NCBI GenBank assembly: GCA_036346355.1
Contig: CM070592.1
Location: 38,094,193 to 38,158,192, forward strand
Direction: 5' to 3'
From: Rhipidocladum racemiflorum
Taxonomy: Eukaryota; Streptophyta; Magnoliopsida; Poales; Poaceae
Length of the DNA stretch: 64,000 nt
The stretch's first letter is position 1, and every line of letters begins with the position of its first letter. Below the pieces are notes generated by a model, which ran no database searches, had not been told where the DNA came from, and saw only the letters and a program-made list of their open reading frames with translations. The position numbers were made by a program, and so were the translations under genes. This document shows, one piece after another, positions 55,061 to 63,904 of the stretch.

Positions 55061-57367
55061 TGTGACACTAGGGTTTGGTGTTACGTAATAGAAGGAGAAA
55101 CTAGAAATTAAAAACCTTTCGGCTTAGGGTTTTCTCGCGTTTTTGGGCCGATTGAAGTGGTATGTCGCCACGGAGTGTCGTAACCTTATTTATCGTGTAT
55201 GATAAGGTTAATAACAGTATGAAGTGTGGAATTAAGTTTAAAACCATAGGAATTGGAGGTTAATAGCCTTTCCGGGCCGTTTCCGGGCCGTTTTCGGGGT
55301 TTTGGGCCGTCCCGGGGGAGTTTTGGGCCTTGGTGGGCTTTGGAGGGATTGAGAGGGGCTCTAATTGGACTTGGACAGGGTGTGGGGGCTGTTAAAAGGG
55401 GCTCCCCTGCCCCCTTGCGCCCCAACAGCCCCATATCGCCCCCCACCTCTCCTCCCCCTCTAGCCCTAGCCGCCACCCCCCTCCCTCCTAGCCATGCGCC
55501 CCCTCCCCTTCCTCCACCTCCACACCACCTCCCCTCCACCCCTTGCTGCCCTAGGGTGGCCTCCCCACCCCTGCACCTCGTGGATCCATTCCGTGGAGCG
55601 AGGAGCGAGGAGCGAGGAGCGAGGAGCGTGGAGCGTGGAGCGAGGAGCGATTCGCGAGGAGATCCGCGGAGTTTGATTGGAGAATCGTTCATCGGGCAAA
55701 GGTATGATCATGGGGATCCTTGAAATTGATCTAAGTACTGTTCTTAGGGTGTTTATGAAGTTTTTAGATCAATTAGAGGCGCTGGATTTGATTAATTTGG
55801 GTTAGATCTAAACTTGTCCACGTTTCTGTTCTCGGGCAGATTGAGCAGTAGAGCTAGGGTTCGAGTTTGCGTCGATTTAGAATCCGAATCTGTCCGTACG
55901 GACTTCTAGGAAGTTGTAGATAATTTAATTATCTTTCCGTGGACGTAAAGCACGTTAATTTCCGATCAGCCGTTTGAAAGTTATGGCTGTTTTACCGAGC
56001 GCCTAAAATTCTGTGACGTAATTGGAACAGATCACGGTAATCTGTAGATTAGATGGATTTAGAGTCCGAATCAGTCTTTCCTTTTGCCTAGAGAAAGTTG
56101 GGAAATTTCCTAAGCTTCGCGACGGTGTACTCGTTTATTCGATTTGGAGTCCCAGAACTCAAGTTATGCCTTTTGTAAGGCTGCTGTCCCGCGGGACAGA
56201 ACCTCTGTTTTTAGGTTTTGCGAGTAGTTGGCAATGTCGGGTTAGATGGGAGCGTGTGTACTGTTTTGAGGTTATGATTGTGAGTGTGTGATGCCTATGT
56301 GCAGGTGGTGTGACCCCGGGAGTTCCCTCTTCTTCCCGCCAATCCGTTGCACGTGGTTGAGGCAAGTGTGTTGTGATGGATAGCAAGTTGTAGGTTGCAT
56401 GTTGAAATTAAATGGAATTGCCTACATGATATATGTCCACTTGCCATGTTTTAATGATTGATATGATATGATGAGCATGTTTAACATATTATGATGCCAT
56501 GTGTTAATATGTGAATTAAATATGATAATTGGCATGGTTGCATGCATGTCATGAGATAGGGCGAGGCGGTGAGAAAGTCTTAACTAGTCCGGCAAGGTCG
56601 GTGAAAGTTATGACTAATCCGAACGCCATTGAGTAAGTCCTATGTCGTGATTCCATCCACGTGGTGTTTGGAAGCGAGTAGGCACCCTCCATCTTCGGGA
56701 TGGAAGGGGGAAAGGGTGCACACCGACGGGTGTGTACTTCCCATACCGGTATGAGGTTCCAGAGGGTCAGGAGCAATGCATTACATCGCATACAAATTGA
56801 TGATGATAATGATAAGTATTCATGAATGAGATGTTATACATGATGAAAGATGTTATTGACTTGTTGTTATGCTTGTTGTCCATTGCAGTATGCTTGCTGA
56901 GTTTTCGAACTCACCCTTGTGTTTTCTTGTTGTTTTAGGTACCATGAGAACGGCATGCGGGAAAGGGGAATAGTCACACGCTTACACGTTGCTTCACCTT
57001 AATGTTTCCCCAAGTCTATTCATTTAGTTTGATAATAAATTGCGTGTGATGGTCTTTAAAATTAAGTCTTAGCTTGGTTAATGAGAGTTCTATTGTTTGT
57101 TTGACACTTGGAACTTTAAGAGCTTGATGTTAGTCTTTTATTGTCGTTAAGACTCTATTTATTGCTGTTTTAGATGTTTCTCTTATTGCCATATAATGCC
57201 ATATTATTGCTGCTCCTTAAATTCATGATAAAACAAAGGAGGTGCTGCCGAAATCTCGGTTCTTAGCCTATGCACCTTTGCTGGAATTTTATGTTAAATA
57301 TGGTATTTAGTTGTTGTTTAGCTTATGTTTGGTAGCATTCGGGCATATTAAATGCCGGGGTGTTACA
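55061..57367 (+). repeat. 3' LTR of the LARD-like element
   Basis: Twin of 48519-50818, ending GGTGTTACA. It has an extra 11-bp copy of GTTTCCGGGCC near 55275, shorter C-runs near 55400-55460, and small changes near 56176, 56757 and 57243. Exon-like blocks are at 56305-56361 (57 nt, then GCAAGT) and from 56939, with the TTCG-loop hairpin at 56899-56912. Confidence 0.93.
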
Positions 57368-57875
57368 GGAAAGGTATCATGTGTGGTGATGTTGATGGCA
57401 CGTGGTGCATGGTAATCAACTGGGGGTTTGATAAATAGTTTTCGACCGGGGCATGTGGCAAGAAATGATCAGGTGGGCCAGTTGTGGCATCGGGAGCGAT
57501 GGTTTGGTTCTTCGAGTAGTCTTGCCCTGGTCAACATAAGGACTTAACCTTGCAAGCCTTTGAACTGAGTTAATCGTGCAACCACATGACCGGAATGGGA
57601 CGGTCCTAGTTGAGTAAGTTACTAATAACTTGCATGTGATACCTTGGGTGTCAACTACACCTTTTGTGTAGCTTGAGAGGGGAGCATACCAGCGCTGAGG
57701 CATGGTACCCATCCAACGGTATGTCGGTCCCATACTTCGCCTTTGATAAGGGAAGGGATGGTGTAGGGCAAAAACCGGAAAGGTTCACTTGCGTAGTTAG
57801 CCGTTTCCGAAAGGCTTTGTTACGATCACTCGCCTTTGTGGTGTTTGGCTGTATCTTGTGGGTAAAGTGCATAAC

Positions 57876-57905
57876 CTCTGCAGAGTGAAAAATCTATTCG
57901 AATAG
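57876..57905. promoter_or_regulatory. Conserved twin palindromes, LTR D
   Basis: CTCTGCAGAG (57876-57885) and CTATTCGAATAG (57894-57905), both perfect, after GTGGGTAAAG. Confidence 0.7.
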
Positions 57906-58210
57906 CCAAGTCCGCAGTATTGGACATTGCTCGGGGATTACAGTCAAGGGACTTTTATGAAAACAACTTGGACTTGGAAAAAGGGTCTGGTTTAATTGAT
58001 GATGTTGATGGAAATGTGGGCTAGGAATGGGAAAGATGTGATGTTTATTTAACTCCTGGAAAAGTTATTGATGTTATACTTGCTATCACTGCTTTCGAAT
58101 CTACTTATGATACTTATCAAATGCTGTTTACTGCAATTATACCTTGAGTTACTCCTTTGTATTAAGCCATGCATGTAGTATATTAGCTTGCATTCTGTGC
58201 ATGACTTGCT

Positions 58211-58308
58211 GAGTACCAAGTACTCACCCTTGCCACAGTACAACATCAGTGGAAGAAGAGTCTACCCCAGCCTTGGAGGAGGAGTATCAGGAGGAGCCGT
58301 CTAACTAG
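58211..58308 (+). other. Hairpin and acidic last exon in LTR D
   Basis: GAGTAC-CAA-GTACTC (58211-58225) sits in CTTGCTGAGT...ACTCACCCTTG. Acceptor CATCAG ends at 58249; the exon reads VEEESTPALEEEYQEEPSN in the shared phase and stops at 58306-58308. Confidence 0.45.
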
Positions 58309-58731
58309 GGAGCGAGCCCAGTCAGTTGCCTGTGGTATACTGGATGGCGCCACGAAGTTATCTTATTTTCCGCTGCTATTATTTCTCTTTTAATAAGTTT
58401 CGCCTGCGAGGCGTATATTTATAACTTGACCCTAAGGTCGAGCAACCCCGTTTGGTTAACTACTTTAAGTACTTTATTATTTCGTTGAGTATGATTGTGA
58501 TATTTACCAATGTTGAGACTGTGTGCACTAGCGTGTTCCTGGACTAGTGCTGAATACACAGAGGGTCCGGATTTGCAAATTCGGGTCCCGACACCTTTTG
58601 AAGAAGAGTGCAAAAAATAATGAGTGGAGCAGAAGGTGGTTTGTCCTAAACGAGAAGAGTGGAAAGGTTAACTCCATTGTTTTGAATTTTGAAATAAGTT
58701 CGTAATTGGTTTATCCATCTATTGTTTGCAG

Positions 58732-59500
58732 ATTCCTTACGAGTACCTCACACATTACAAGCAGCTGTAGGTGTGCTTCAGAAGGTAAACATTGCTGTCA
58801 ATTTTTTATTTCCTCTTGTAGTCTTGTGTATTCTTATCATGTCAACCACACAGTACCATGTAATGATCCTTGTATATGTTTTGGGCTACTGCACATGGGT
58901 AATGTAGCTTGTTTTGAGCCTTTTTTGGTTCCATGAAATCATGTGGATGTTTCAGATATAAACAGTGTAAGAAATGTATTTAGGGAAGCTTTCCAATGCA
59001 GTAGTTAAAACTGCATTAAGGTTTTTGTTCAAGGTTTTTGTTCGCCATTTTCCCTGATCTCTTGCATCAAGGTTTTTGTTCGCCATTTTCCCTGATCTGA
59101 CATTGTAGTGAAAGAATGATATCCATCTGGTCATGTTTGAGTCTTATGACTGCAGGTGAAACATTTTTCCTCTCCAAATAGAGCTACATTATTGAAATCT
59201 TCGAATATGGTAAACTTCCTTCTCAGGGATTGCAGCCTACAATACCAAAAAATAGTCATGCAAAACTTGCTGAGCTTCTCAGGGATTGCAGCCTACAATC
59301 TCAAAGGCCAGATTTCTCTGAAATATTATAAACTCTTCAGAAAATAGCAGAGGAGGTCTGTTGTGTGACTGAGACTTAATACCAACTTACTTAAATGAAT
59401 GAAAATTTATGTTCTTATCAACCGATGAGACAGGTTGGAGATGAGCATGAGCATGAAGGGGAAAGCACAAGGACAAAATACTAGGGGATTATTTTCAGTT
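58732..59500 (+). pseudogene. STY-type protein kinase gene, 3' end, broken
   Basis: Three exons with canonical introns match the end of the kinase domain of plant STY8/17/46-like Raf-family Ser/Thr kinases, soluble enzymes that phosphorylate proteins such as chloroplast preproteins. Exon 58732-58784 (after TTTGCAG, before GTAAAC) reads IPYEYLT, loses one base, then LQAAVGVLQK. Exon 59236-59355 reads PTIPKNSHAKLAELL, RPDFSEIL, a stop, then TLQKIAEE, before GTCTG. Exon from 59434 (after GACAG) reads VGDEHEHEGE and soon decays. The catalytic HRD and DFG regions are not in the window. The solo LTR D lies only 134 bp upstream and may have cut the gene. ATTGCAGCCTACAAT with its flanks is duplicated near 59225 and 59288. 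Confidence 0.8.
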
Positions 59501-59622
59501 TTGGGGGGGGGACACACTGAAGTGGTGCAAATGTACATGGTTTCAATCCATTTGGAAGGGTTTGAGCAATGATGATAAGTGCCAGTTCCTCGGCACGCCT
59601 AGCGCCAATACATTGAGACATA

Positions 59623-59879
59623 CTCCCTCCATCCTGAAAAAGAAGTCGTTTTGGACATCGACACGGTCTCCAAAATACAACTTTGACCATTAAAAATTAT
59701 TGCATTTTTTTTATAAAATGCATTGAAATTATAATATTTGAAAGCTCTTTTCATGACAAATCTATTTATGTAACTTTTATGTGTTCAATCCAAATGGTTT
59801 AAAAGTTATTTGTAGATAAATTTCTAAAACTTTGACTTAGGACAGCTCTAAAACGACTTCTTTTTCAGGATAGAGGGAG
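59623..59879. mobile_element. Stowaway-like MITE, 257 bp
   Basis: Ends CTCCCTCCATCCTGAAAAAG and its complement within a TA duplication (59621-59622 and 59880-59881), as Tc1/mariner MITEs of grasses. No coding capacity. Confidence 0.93.
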
Positions 59880-59881
59880 TA

Positions 59882-60275
59882 TGTTGCAGTTGACCGAAGT
59901 GGCAATTTTCAGCTGTAGTTTCGTCCATCAACTATTGACATAGTTTTTTGTGCTTATTACTTCTGGGTTCCATTACATGATGTAATATAGGAAGAGAATG
60001 GCTTTGAATTGTACATTATTAATCTGATTTTTTTCTGCATGTTGTAACTTGTAGTCAAAATAATAAGCCAAATTTAGGGCGTGCTATGATTCTTTTTATG
60101 CACACATTCTTTTGATATTTAGGGCGCATGATCGGTGCCCGTGAGGAGCGAGCAAAGAGGGGTGGGCGTGAGGATCATGGGGGCGGCAGCGGGGAATGCG
60201 TTATCGAGTGCATTGGACGAAGCGGGGAAGCGGTTGTTGGAGATGCATGGTAAACTCCGTCTTTTATTAGTTTAG
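59882..60275. other. Unassigned; possible first exon
   Basis: ATG at 60177 opens MGAAAGNALSSALDEAGKRL up to a possible donor CATG|GTAAAC at 60250, but the next bases are an AT-rich phrase TCTTTTATTAGTTTAGA, also found at 17304, then a retrotransposon. The source is unknown. Confidence 0.3.
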
Positions 60276-60438
60276 ACAAGAAAAAATTGCCTTAAAACTT
60301 TTTTGGTGTACTGTTTCAATAATTGGTACCAGAGCTTGAAGTTTTTGTTCTTGCATACCCAAGATAATGTAAGGTTCGCCGGGTAGTGGAGTCACCAATC
60401 TCGGGGAGGCTTCAACAAAAGCAGTGGCGAGAGAAGGC

Positions 60439-60600
60439 CTTTGTAAGGCCCTGTTTGGAACGGGCCACTTCGGCTTCTGTCCTCTGGAAGCCAGAAGCTA
60501 TTCCAAACAGCTAGCTTTTTCGCAGCCAGAAGCCAAAAGCCAGCAGCCCATTTGTACTAGAAAAAGCTGAAAGCCAAAAGTTGGTCTGAGGTAGATTCCT
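60439..60600. repeat. hAT-type MITE fragment in the gag element
   Basis: GGCCCTGTTTGGAACGGGCC opens a stretch rich in AAGCCAGAAGC and AAAAGC words, typical of grass hAT MITEs. The phrase AAAGTTGGTCTGAGGTAG occurs twice, near 60576 and 60646, 73 bp apart, marking a small duplication at its right side. Confidence 0.5.
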
Positions 60601-60689
60601 ACGGCTTCAATAGGTTGGGGTTATGACTTTACCACTAGAGTTCAAAAGTTGGTCTGAGGTAGCTTCCTTCAGCATCCGGTGCTCACTAA

Positions 60690-61437
60690 GAGCAACTACG
60701 GGTCTTGGGCGGTGAAGATGAAGGTTTTCTTGCGTGCACAAAGAGTTTGGGCGGTTGTGGAGGGCAATGAGCTGGTCGACGAGCGTAAGGACTAGATGGG
60801 CCATATTCCAAGCTGTGCTCGATGCCATGATAATGGTCTTGCCTGAGAAGAAGACGTCTAAGGAGGCCTGGAACACCCTAAAAGAGATGCATGTTGGTTC
60901 TGATCGCATCAAGGAGGCGCAAGTACAGACCCTCACAAGAGACTTTGAGGACCTGTACATAAAGGAGACGGAGTCCATCAATAATTTTGCCATGAAGCTG
61001 ACCACCATCGTCAACGAGATACGAGCACTCGGAGACAAGATGGAGTAGCATACTGTCGTGAAGAAGTTTCTCCGTGCTGTCCCCGATAAGTTCCTGCCGA
61101 TAATCTCTACCCTCGAGCAGTTTGTTGATATCAAGACGATGAAGATTGCTGAAGTGGTAAGGCGTCTCAAAGCGTATGAGGAGCGCAACACAGTTCGATG
61201 GTGATTCGAGGAAGGTGAGAACCTTCTACTCAACCGTACCGAGTGGGAAGCCAAAGCCAAGGAGAAGGGCGCCAAGAATTTTAGCAAGAGGAACAACTAT
61301 GACAAAGAGAAGATGCACTGTTACAACTGCCAAGAATACGGGCACTTTGCTAGGGAGTGCCGCAAGAGGAAGAAGGCGATACAGGCTGAAGTATTATTTA
61401 CTGCAGCAGGTGCAGAGGATGAGCCAGCATTGCTTTG
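60690..61437 (+). pseudogene. Copia gag with zinc knuckle
   Basis: Reads YGSWAVKMKVFLRAQRVWAV, then after a break near 60795 FQAVLDAMIMVLPEKKTSKE, AWNTLKEMHVGSDRI, SINNFAMKLTTIVNEIRALG, a stop at 61046-61048, VVKKFLRAVPDKFLPIISTL, another stop near 61201 and a zinc knuckle CYNCQEYGHFAREC (C-x2-C-x4-H-x4-C). These are the UBN2 gag and knuckle of the retrofit/Tork type. It binds RNA in active relatives. Two stops and a frame change make this copy inactive. Confidence 0.9.
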
Positions 61438-61605
61438 AAGCTAGGTGAGGAGGTGCTCAAATAAAAATGCTTAGGACTTAGTGAGTCGACATATAGATAC
61501 ATGCACGTAGAAAGAGTCTAGGACGTTGAGGAGTTGTCGTCGTTGTTTCTTGCTCTGTCTGTGCACGAGGGTTCTTGTAGATGCGTCCAAATTTCTTGTA
61601 GGTAA

Positions 61606-61741
61606 GCTCTAATGCGAGTCTGTGTATCACCGTCAAGTTAGGTTACCAGTGAAAAGACGATTGGAGCTAGAGAGCTCTAATACAAGTCTACGTGTCACCA
61701 TCAACTTGTGTTACCGGTGAAAAGACAATTAGAGCGGAGGC
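61606..61741. repeat. 68-bp tandem duplication after gag
   Basis: GCTCTAAT(G/A)C(G/A)AGTCT starts at 61606 and 61674; the copies share GTGTATCACC/GTGTCACC and GTGAAAAGAC. Identity is about 80 percent. Confidence 0.8.
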
Positions 61742-61902
61742 AAAAGGTCATAATCGCCGACGAGGTGCGTTACCGGTGGTATGACTAGCAAGAAGAAGAC
61801 AGAATTCCTTGGAGGTGCGTCAAGAGATCAAACATCGACTTGCGAAGAGGTATGTCAAGATCAAGGGGTGAGTGTTAGATGTTACAAGATTAAGGGGTTA
61901 AA

Positions 61903-62129
61903 TGTTGGAATTAATCTTGTAAACAGAGTAGAGTCCGAGTTTTAGGAAAGTTTGTTTTTGTAAAGTGTTTGGAGTCCAAGTCGAACAATGAGTTGTTACC
62001 TAGTCTGTTACTTGATATTCTGCTATATAAGCCGGGGATCGTAACATGTAAACATAAGAAGCAAAGCAAGAGCGCAATAAGACATACAAGAAAAAATTGC
62101 CTCAATTTTTTTGGCGTACTGTTCCAACA
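61903..62129 (+). repeat. 3' LTR of the gag-only element
   Basis: Begins TGTTGGAATTAATC and ends CTGTTCCAACA, so the outer 8 bp are perfect inverted repeats. TATA-like CTATATAAGC lies at about 62022-62031. The end matches 60276-60321. Confidence 0.85.
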
Positions 62130-62248
62130 ACAGATCTCTCACTCTAAGGTCCGTGGGGAACAAACTCAGAACCCAAGTTAGCAAGTCACCTACTCATCTC
62201 GGTGTTGCGGATGGCGAGGAGGTTAGCGATGACAGCAACATCGGTGGC

Positions 62249-63302
62249 TGTAACATTCCAAAAAGGAGTCTAAAAGAAATTGTGCATTTAAAAATTTAGA
62301 TTGAGCCAAAAATCTGAAATTATAATTTTTATTCTTCAATTTGGAATTAATTCAAAAAGAAAATCAATTAGTGAAATGGTAATAAGATAGAAAGTAAAAG
62401 AGTAAAAGTAGATTAGTAATAAAACTTTACCCTAAAGTAACTTTGTTCTGTAAATAGATTTTTACTAAGATAAAAAGGTAGGATTCAAAATTTAATGAGA
62501 TGAAATGGTTAATATTCACTGATTTGACAACCTAATGTCAGATTAAATGAAAATTTTAGTAACTTACATAAGGCTGAAAATTTTACCATATACTCTTATC
62601 TGTAATTTATACCTATGGTAAAAATATTAGAAAATAATATTGCATTTTAGTGCCTGTAGAAATTAAAACATTGGAATTGTGAAAATATGAGGAATTCACC
62701 AGAAGAATTATTACAACTTAAATGTTTATCAAATAAATCTGAAATTTTTACTAAAGATCCCAAATATCATTTTAGACACTATATAAATTTATAAAAAAAT
62801 TAATAATACATTTTGATCCCTAAAATAAATCAAAAACCGAAAATTAGATTTTGAAACTTACTCTGTTGTCAGATTTTTATAAAATAAAATATAGGGTATT
62901 TTATCTTGAAAGTTTTACAGTACCGAAATAACTCTCTCAAGATCTTAAAATAAAAGTTTGTGAAGATCTGGAGTAGATTTGACTGGGCATTTAATTGCCT
63001 TTTGCCGCTGTCCGGAGGAAACCGAGTTGGATTTAAATCCTCCGTCACTTCCAGGCGGGCCCAGAAGCATGTAGGAGACCACCGTCAGGCTTGGCACCGT
63101 TAGAATGGCCGCTCACTGCCGTGTGGGTTCTGGCCCCACTCGTTAGTTCTTTTCTCCTCTCTTCTTCCTCCTTTGTTCTCTCTCTCTGTGCAGCCGATCA
63201 AAGCGACCGACTGAACATGCTCCACCGTCTGCCGCTTTGCCTCTTGATCTGTGCTGACTTCGTGGGAACTTGGAGCTGCCCATTCCCTGCTCGTCGCCTT
63301 GT
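62249..63302 (+). repeat. Possible 5' fragment of another large LTR (F)
   Basis: TGTAACATTCCAAAAAGG at 62249 is followed by about 700 bp of very AT-rich DNA, then a GC-rich block (63000-63300) with GGGCCC, pyrimidine-rich leader and ATG at 63091. This layout copies the first part of LTRs B and C, but no AG|GCAAGT or later module follows before the tandem duplication begins. Confidence 0.35.
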
Positions 63303-63316
63303 TGAGCCATGCCTCA

Positions 63317-63462
63317 TCTCTACTATTCTAAAGCATCACTTGGTGGCAGTGGTCCGTTCTTTCCACGTCATTAATTGTCGCTTAATTGCCCTGCTTAATT
63401 GCCCTACGCAAGAAACGAAGTGTTGCTTTAATTAGCCAGCTTTCGCAAGAAACGAAGCGTTA
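63317..63462 (+). mobile_element. Helitron 5' part, interrupted by a MITE
   Basis: TCTCTACTATTCTAAAGC after host A is the 5' end of the same family as Helitrons 1-3, here in plus orientation. It runs to GAAACGAAGCGTTA, where the MITE is inserted at TTA. The 3' half (to CTAG) is absent. It is repeated at 63759-63904. Confidence 0.82.
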
Positions 63463-63744
63463 GGGCATCTCCAATGGTGTAGTCAACTACTAGCTATAAG
63501 AAGTGTACATGTCATCTATAGATAGCTAATAGACAACCTCTCCAATGGACTAGCTATAGCATTGTCTACAAAATTAAATATGGACCCATATGTAAGAGGT
63601 GATAAATGCCTTGGAATCAGCTATAGCCTGGCTATAAGTTAGTAGTAAGCCAATATCTCTCTCTTCCTTTTCTCTCATCCACCTAAGCAAAATGCTAAGT
63701 TGGCACCTTTATAGCTAGCTGAAGTGGCACCATTGGAGATGCCC
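63463..63744. mobile_element. Tourist-like MITE, copy in tandem unit 1
   Basis: Ends GGGCATCTCCAATGG and its complement. The left side has TTA, the right side TGA, because the tandem junction replaced the second TTA. Same family as 39139-39417. Confidence 0.9.
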
Positions 63745-63904
63745 TGAGCCATGCCTCATCTCTACTATTCTAAAGCATCACTTGGTGGCAGTGGTCCGTT
63801 CTTCCCACGTCATTAATTGTCGCTTAATTACCCTGTTTAATTGCCCTACGCAAGAAACGAAGTGTTGCTTTAATTAGCCAGCTTTCGCAAGAAACGAAGC
63901 GTTA

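Larger units (their letters stand above)
48519..57367 (+). mobile_element. Young non-coding LTR retrotransposon (LARD-like)
   Basis: Two LTRs of about 2.3 kb, a perfect 5-bp duplication GGAAA (48514-48518 and 57368-57372), a primer site after the first LTR and a purine tract before the second. The 4.2-kb interior has no gag or pol motif on either strand, so this fits large retrotransposon derivatives that borrow proteins from others. The LTRs differ by a handful of substitutions plus indels in C-runs and one 11-bp duplication, so it is far younger than the copia at 3719. It inserted into solo LTR D. Confidence 0.92.
46176..58593 (+). mobile_element. Large solo LTR D, split by a younger element
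   Basis: It begins TGTAACACCCC and ends GGGTCCCGACA, with a perfect 5-bp duplication CCTTT (46171-46175 and 58594-58598). Without the nested element (48519-57372) it is about 3.56 kb and has no internal region, so it is a solo LTR of the same superfamily as B and C. A TATA-like CTATTTAAAG at 46851-46860 precedes a GC-rich leader. Modules in order are AG|GCAAGT (48186-48193), GACCATGTTGATCCCAT, CCCTTGTCACCCTAG, the insertion, twin palindromes, hairpin and last exon. Confidence 0.92.
60276..62129 (+). mobile_element. Gag-only copia-type retrotransposon (TR-GAG-like)
   Basis: The last 46 bp of a 5' LTR (60276-60321), a primer site TGGTACCAGAGC (60324-60335), one gag gene, a purine-rich tract and a full 3' LTR (61903-62129). 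There is no protease, integrase or RT between gag and the LTR and only about 460 bp to hold them, so the element is built on gag alone. Most of the 5' LTR is missing. Confidence 0.82.

Noticed and set aside
53950..55068. Three overlapping minus-strand frames of 117-166 codons
   Set aside because: They follow from the C-poor plus strand (no TAG/TAA complement), show no domain, and lie inside the non-coding interior of a retrotransposon.
55253..55723. 156-codon frame in the 3' LTR considered as a stand-alone gene
   Set aside because: It is only the GC-rich LTR leader with a Pro-rich reading and continues past a strong donor. I kept it only as part of the hypothetical spliced LTR gene.
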